From contig DMAZ01000224.1 of NCBI GenBank assembly GCA_003446335.1, forward strand, positions 1 to 6,570: 6,570 nucleotides of DNA. The letters are read 5' to 3'. Position 1 is the first letter of the stretch; every line of letters begins with the position of its first letter. This document shows positions 4,390-6,570 of the stretch, in pieces. The notes under the pieces are model-generated. The model saw only the letters and a program-made list of their open reading frames with translations. It did no database searches and was not told the origin of the DNA. The position numbers and the translations under genes are program-made. Source of the stretch: Lachnospiraceae bacterium (GTDB lineage: Bacteria > Bacillota_A > Clostridia > Lachnospirales > Lachnospiraceae).

Positions 4390-5746
4390 ACTTTTCGGTA
4401 TACGGTTTTATAAATTCATATTTTTTTGAAAGATCATTTTTGAGTTTTTTACGTGACTGAGGCTCGAGAATTTGGAGTGCAGAAGAATATTCCCTTCTTG
4501 CCAAATCCAGCATTCCCCGTTCGATCATGGAAACAATCAGCCAGTAATACAGGCGTCCATTCTTACTATGATGCTTAAGGGCAGACACGGCATATTCATG
4601 AATGGCAGTATAATCCTGACGTTCATCCAGAAGTCTGAATAGTTCTTCGATTGCCTGAAAGAAATGATCACTGTAGGAGAAGGTCACTGGCATCAGCCAA
4701 TGTTCCATAGAAGCTGGCGGATAGACATCATTTTTATAGAGATTCACTGCCTTTTCCAGAAGTCGGATCTTGTCGTTTTTATTGGATGAATTCTTTGCCA
4801 GCTTATAGATTTCATCAAAGAAGTCGGTATCGACTTTAATGTTCAAGTTACTATTCAGCCGATACCCTGAAGGTTCGGTTACAATCAGTTGCTCCCCGCC
4901 GAACAGGTCTTCATACGTCTGGCGGAACCGGAAGATGTAATGCTTGATCTGCCTGCTGAAAGACTCATAATCATCGTAATCCGGGTACATTGCTTCTGCG
5001 ATCTCCCGTGGAGAATGTGCATGATTGCGATGAATACACAGATACACAATAATCGGAGCGATCTGCATCTTGTTGATCTCATCACTTCTGATTGCGCCAT
5101 ACGCAGTGAAGATCTCCAATCCGCCAAACAGATTGATACAGACATCTTTATTGCTCTCGATGCCGGAAGCCAGAATCTGGTGCCTGGTATTTTCGATGAG
5201 ACGATAATCATGGAATTCACAGGAAGCGATATATGCAGAGAGTTTCAGAAGATCCAGGTTATCGACAAATTTCTTCGGATTGCGGACAACGATGAATCCG
5301 GTTGCACCTTTGTAATAAGGTGCGGCAATAACAGATTTTGTATTCAGCCTTTTATAGCTCTCTGACTCTTCCGGCGTAACGGTATCGACAAGAGGAATGT
5401 TCAATGTCCGTTCTTCCGTCATGGCATTCGCCCATGTCGGATACTCGGAAACATTTTCAAATTCATAAAACCTTGTCGGTGTCATCCCTTTTGTCCTGGC
5501 GTTATACCACCAGTAAGGTGCCCATACGCCGATATCCTGCTGAATATCAAGAACACCGCTCCAGTCACCATCGTAATATTCACAGGTTAGACGGAGCACC
5601 TTCATAATGATGTCTTTAGGGACCAGGTCCCGCCGGAATTCTTTTTCCAGCCTGACCATCATTTGTTCCAGTTCGATGGCAGCCTCGACCTGTTCATCAC
5701 TGAATATGTCAGGGTCTGCGGAAGAATTAAAACTATTCTTCAGCAT
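4388..5746 (-). CDS. GAF-like/winged-helix/BTAD (SARP-like) transcriptional regulator
   Basis: This 452-residue regulator has three visible parts. Residues about 35-185 look like a GAF-type sensor, with YYDGDWSGVLDI and WAPYWWYN motifs typical of the variant found in Firmicutes signalling proteins. Residues about 203-300 form an OmpR/PhoB-type winged helix (INLFGGLEIF, SPREIAEAMYPD, SRQIKHYIFRFRQ, then VTEPSGYRLN). Residues about 305-450 are a helical BTAD/TPR-like region (TDFFDEIYKLA, then paired helices). The order wHTH-BTAD defines SARP/AfsR-type activators; an N-terminal GAF instead of a C-terminal NTPase is less usual. It probably binds the direct repeats at 4304-4389 and activates the downstream Xre, leader and excision genes in response to an unknown ligand. 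The start ATG follows GAGGGG 9 nt upstream. No membrane segment is apparent, so it should act in the cytoplasm. I saw no clear promoter of its own; a terminator-like hairpin lies 40 bp upstream. Confidence 0.85.
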   Translation of the reverse strand: MLKNSFNSSADPDIFSDEQVEAAIELEQMMVRLEKEFRRDLVPKDIIMKVLRLTCEYYDGDWSGVLDIQQDIGVWAPYWWYNARTKGMTPTRFYEFENVSEYPTWANAMTEERTLNIPLVDTVTPEESESYKRLNTKSVIAAPYYKGATGFIVVRNPKKFVDNLDLLKLSAYIASCEFHDYRLIENTRHQILASGIESNKDVCINLFGGLEIFTAYGAIRSDEINKMQIAPIIVYLCIHRNHAHSPREIAEAMYPDYDDYESFSRQIKHYIFRFRQTYEDLFGGEQLIVTEPSGYRLNSNLNIKVDTDFFDEIYKLAKNSSNKNDKIRLLEKAVNLYKNDVYPPASMEHWLMPVTFSYSDHFFQAIEELFRLLDERQDYTAIHEYAVSALKHHSKNGRLYYWLIVSMIERGMLDLARREYSSALQILEPQSRKKLKNDLSKKYEFIKPYTEK

Positions 5747-5785
5747 AGTATTCGCCCCCTCTGATATTTCCCAAGAAAAGAAAAC

Positions 5786-5829
5786 AATCGCAGGCCTGTC
5801 AGTCTGATGCGTCTGACAATCCTGCGATT
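5786..5829 (-). terminator. terminator hairpin between the two regulator genes
   Basis: AATCGCAGG (5786-5794) pairs perfectly with CCTGCGATT (5821-5829). Inside, GTCAG (5798-5802) pairs with CTGAC (5813-5817). On the minus strand the stem is followed by TGTTTTCTTTTC, fitting an intrinsic terminator for the Xre gene at 5885-6247. A short TTT follows on the plus side. Because no promoter is evident between this hairpin and the SARP-like gene, it could also act as an attenuator for that gene. The rest of the gap holds only a weak AATGGT/ACCATT repeat. Confidence 0.65.
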
Positions 5830-5884
5830 TTCGAGTTCTTTTTCTGTGTAAATGGTAACAGGATTTTCCGCCGCACCATTGTTT

Positions 5885-6247
5885 TTAGTCCTTGATCGGT
5901 GACTTCAATATTGCATCAATGACGTTACAGATCGTAAGCTTCTGGGTTTTATTGCATTTCTCCAGCTTCTTCGAGATCTCGGAATCCAAAGCATATTCAG
6001 CTTCCAATTTCGGGTCATCAATGTAAAAGTAATCAAGTCCCTTTCCCAATTCGCGGCCGATCCGTAAGAGCAATTCTCTTGAAATACCAGAGTGTCCATT
6101 TTCGATCCGACTGAGATACTTCGGATCCATATTTACGAGCTCAGCTAAAGCTTTCTGCTTTAATCCTTTATCAAGACGAGCCTCACGGATACGGCGGCCA
6201 ACAGCAGCATTGGTAATTTGTTTATCAGCTTCAGAAACGCTCTGCAT
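5885..6247 (-). CDS. Xre/Cro-CI-type transcriptional regulator (120 residues)
   Basis: This 120-residue HTH_3 regulator has its helix-turn-helix at about residues 29-51 (LKQKALAELVNM, then DPKYLSRIENG). The fold ends near GLDYFYIDD (70-78), and a charged helical tail (about 80-120) is probably for dimerisation. The frame is open further upstream, with ATGs at 6283 and 6346. I prefer ATG at 6247 because AGGAG lies 9 nt upstream and because the recognisable promoter (6282-6310) would start transcription downstream of the longer candidates. Four TCCAC/GTGGA motifs in and beside the promoter suggest autoregulation. Its gene has its own promoter and a terminator-like hairpin, so it forms a separate unit from the SARP-like gene. 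It is likely a repressor for the element or its accessory genes; the targets cannot be read here. Confidence 0.88.
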   Translation of the reverse strand: MQSVSEADKQITNAAVGRRIREARLDKGLKQKALAELVNMDPKYLSRIENGHSGISRELLLRIGRELGKGLDYFYIDDPKLEAEYALDSEISKKLEKCNKTQKLTICNVIDAILKSPIKD

Positions 6248-6272
6248 AACCAACCACTCCTTTCCTCTTGTC

Positions 6273-6347
6273 TCCACTTTCATTCTAAAAAAGTGGACAT
6301 TTCGTGGGAACTTGTGAATTGTCCACTGTTCGCACGACTCGTCCACC
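6273..6347. promoter_or_regulatory. four TCCAC/GTGGA operator-like motifs
   Basis: TCCACTTT (6273-6280) is the exact inverse of AAAGTGGA (6290-6297). AGTGGACA (6292-6299) is the exact inverse of TGTCCACT (6320-6327). A fourth copy, GTCCACC, is at 6341-6347. Two copies lie in the spacer and just downstream of the -10, and two lie upstream of the -35. This is the arrangement expected for a repressor that controls its own promoter, and the Xre protein encoded directly downstream is the obvious candidate. Which pairing of half-sites is used cannot be decided from the sequence. Confidence 0.6.
6282..6310 (-). promoter_or_regulatory. sigma-A-type promoter of the 120-residue Xre gene
   Basis: On the minus strand TTCCCA (6310-6305, four of six bases of TTGACA) and TAGAAT (6287-6282, five of six bases of TATAAT) are separated by exactly 17 bp. 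Transcription would start around 6275, leaving a leader of about 28 nt with AGGAG before ATG 6247. The operator-like half-site AGTGGACA falls in the spacer. Confidence 0.6.
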
Positions 6348-6459
6348 TTTTGTAGGAAACTTATTTAGGAAGGTTAGCTAATTATTGATTGCAAGATCTG
6401 AATTGCTGATATATGTTCATTTCATTTGTTGCTTTCTTATTGAAGAATCCGGAGCCCGT
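6348..6459. other. AT-rich spacer with no feature seen
   Basis: Between the operator region and the putative insertion sequence end I find no ORF with a ribosome site, no convincing promoter and no strong hairpin. Only a short TTAGCTAA palindrome near 6374 stands out, and it is likely chance. Confidence 0.5.
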
Positions 6460-6570
6460 TGAGCACCCTGTCCGGTGCAACTGAGCCACCATTCCGTTAT
6501 TAACTGAGCCACCATTCCGGCGATAACTGAGCCACTTTTGTTTGAGACTCCTACAATGATGACAAACGCA
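6460..6570. mobile_element. probable end of an IS21-family insertion sequence, cut by the window edge
   Basis: The stretch begins TGAGCACCCTGTCCGGTGCA, which could be a TG-type terminus, and continues into three evenly spaced repeats with core ACTGAGCCAC. IS21-family elements characteristically carry multiple short repeats just inside each end, and GTGGCTCAGTT/GGAATGG-type repeats of this appearance are familiar from IS21-like elements of Firmicutes. If so, the istA/istB genes lie to the right of the window and the element was inserted upstream of the Xre gene. No transposase sequence is visible here. The boundary at 6460 is a guess, and a target duplication cannot be checked. Confidence 0.5.
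6480..6535. repeat. three tandem repeats with a 23-bp period
   Basis: ACTGAGCCACCATTCCG occurs at 6480-6496 and 6503-6519, followed by ttatta and gcgata respectively. A third copy, cut down to ACTGAGCCAC, is at 6526-6535. The period is exactly 23 bp both times. The pattern fits transposase-binding repeats at an insertion sequence end. Confidence 0.9.

Noticed and set aside
6248..6346. Longer start for the 120-residue Xre protein
   Set aside because: The extra codons overlap the -10/-35 promoter and operators and have no ribosome site; ATG 6247 has AGGAG upstream.

Overview
The window looks like the integration and regulation end of an integrative mobile element (an ICE or a related genomic island) from a low-to-mid GC Bacillota (Firmicutes) gut-type bacterium. 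Support for this: AGGAG-type ribosome binding sites before nearly every gene, MazF and Xre proteins of Firmicutes type, and integrase, excisionase and toxin genes clustered on one strand. Genus or species cannot be named from this sequence. Every convincing gene is on the minus strand, so the window is best read from right to left.

Right end (6248-6570): three copies of a 23-bp repeat with core ACTGAGCCACCATTCCG look like the terminal repeat array of an IS21-type insertion sequence whose body lies outside the window. Next is an Xre-family regulator (5885-6247) with a recognisable promoter (-35 TTCCCA, 17 bp, -10 TAGAAT). Four copies of a TCCAC/GTGGA motif lie in and around this promoter and are probably its operators. 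A hairpin with a T-rich tail (5786-5829) ends this unit.

Middle (3826-5746): a 452-residue regulator combines a GAF-like sensor region, an OmpR/PhoB-type winged helix and a bacterial transcriptional activator (BTAD/SARP-like) domain. Just downstream, before the next gene, are two triplets of direct repeats (consensus CGGTTGCATT). Both triplets have 12- and 11-bp spacing and they lie 52 bp apart, which is the layout expected of a SARP-type activator binding site. Then comes a 65-bp dyad plus six Ts that buries the ribosome binding site of a 95-residue Xre regulator (3942-4229). After that is a well-started 18-codon ORF (3826-3882) containing a perfect 10-bp hairpin.

Left (114-3825): about 285 bp of unassigned, structure-rich leader ends in a strong intrinsic terminator (3502-3541). 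Directly after it are a MazF/PemK-type endoribonuclease without a visible antitoxin (3073-3465), a GTG-started excisionase-like protein (2813-3046), and two related tyrosine recombinases in tandem (1510-2730 and 114-1358).

Inferred working: the GAF/SARP protein senses a signal and activates transcription through the repeat array. The transcript then passes an RBS-sequestering attenuator, a leader peptide and a terminator before reaching toxin, excisionase and integrases. This would gate excision of the element. The parts are visible in the sequence; how they are wired is inference.
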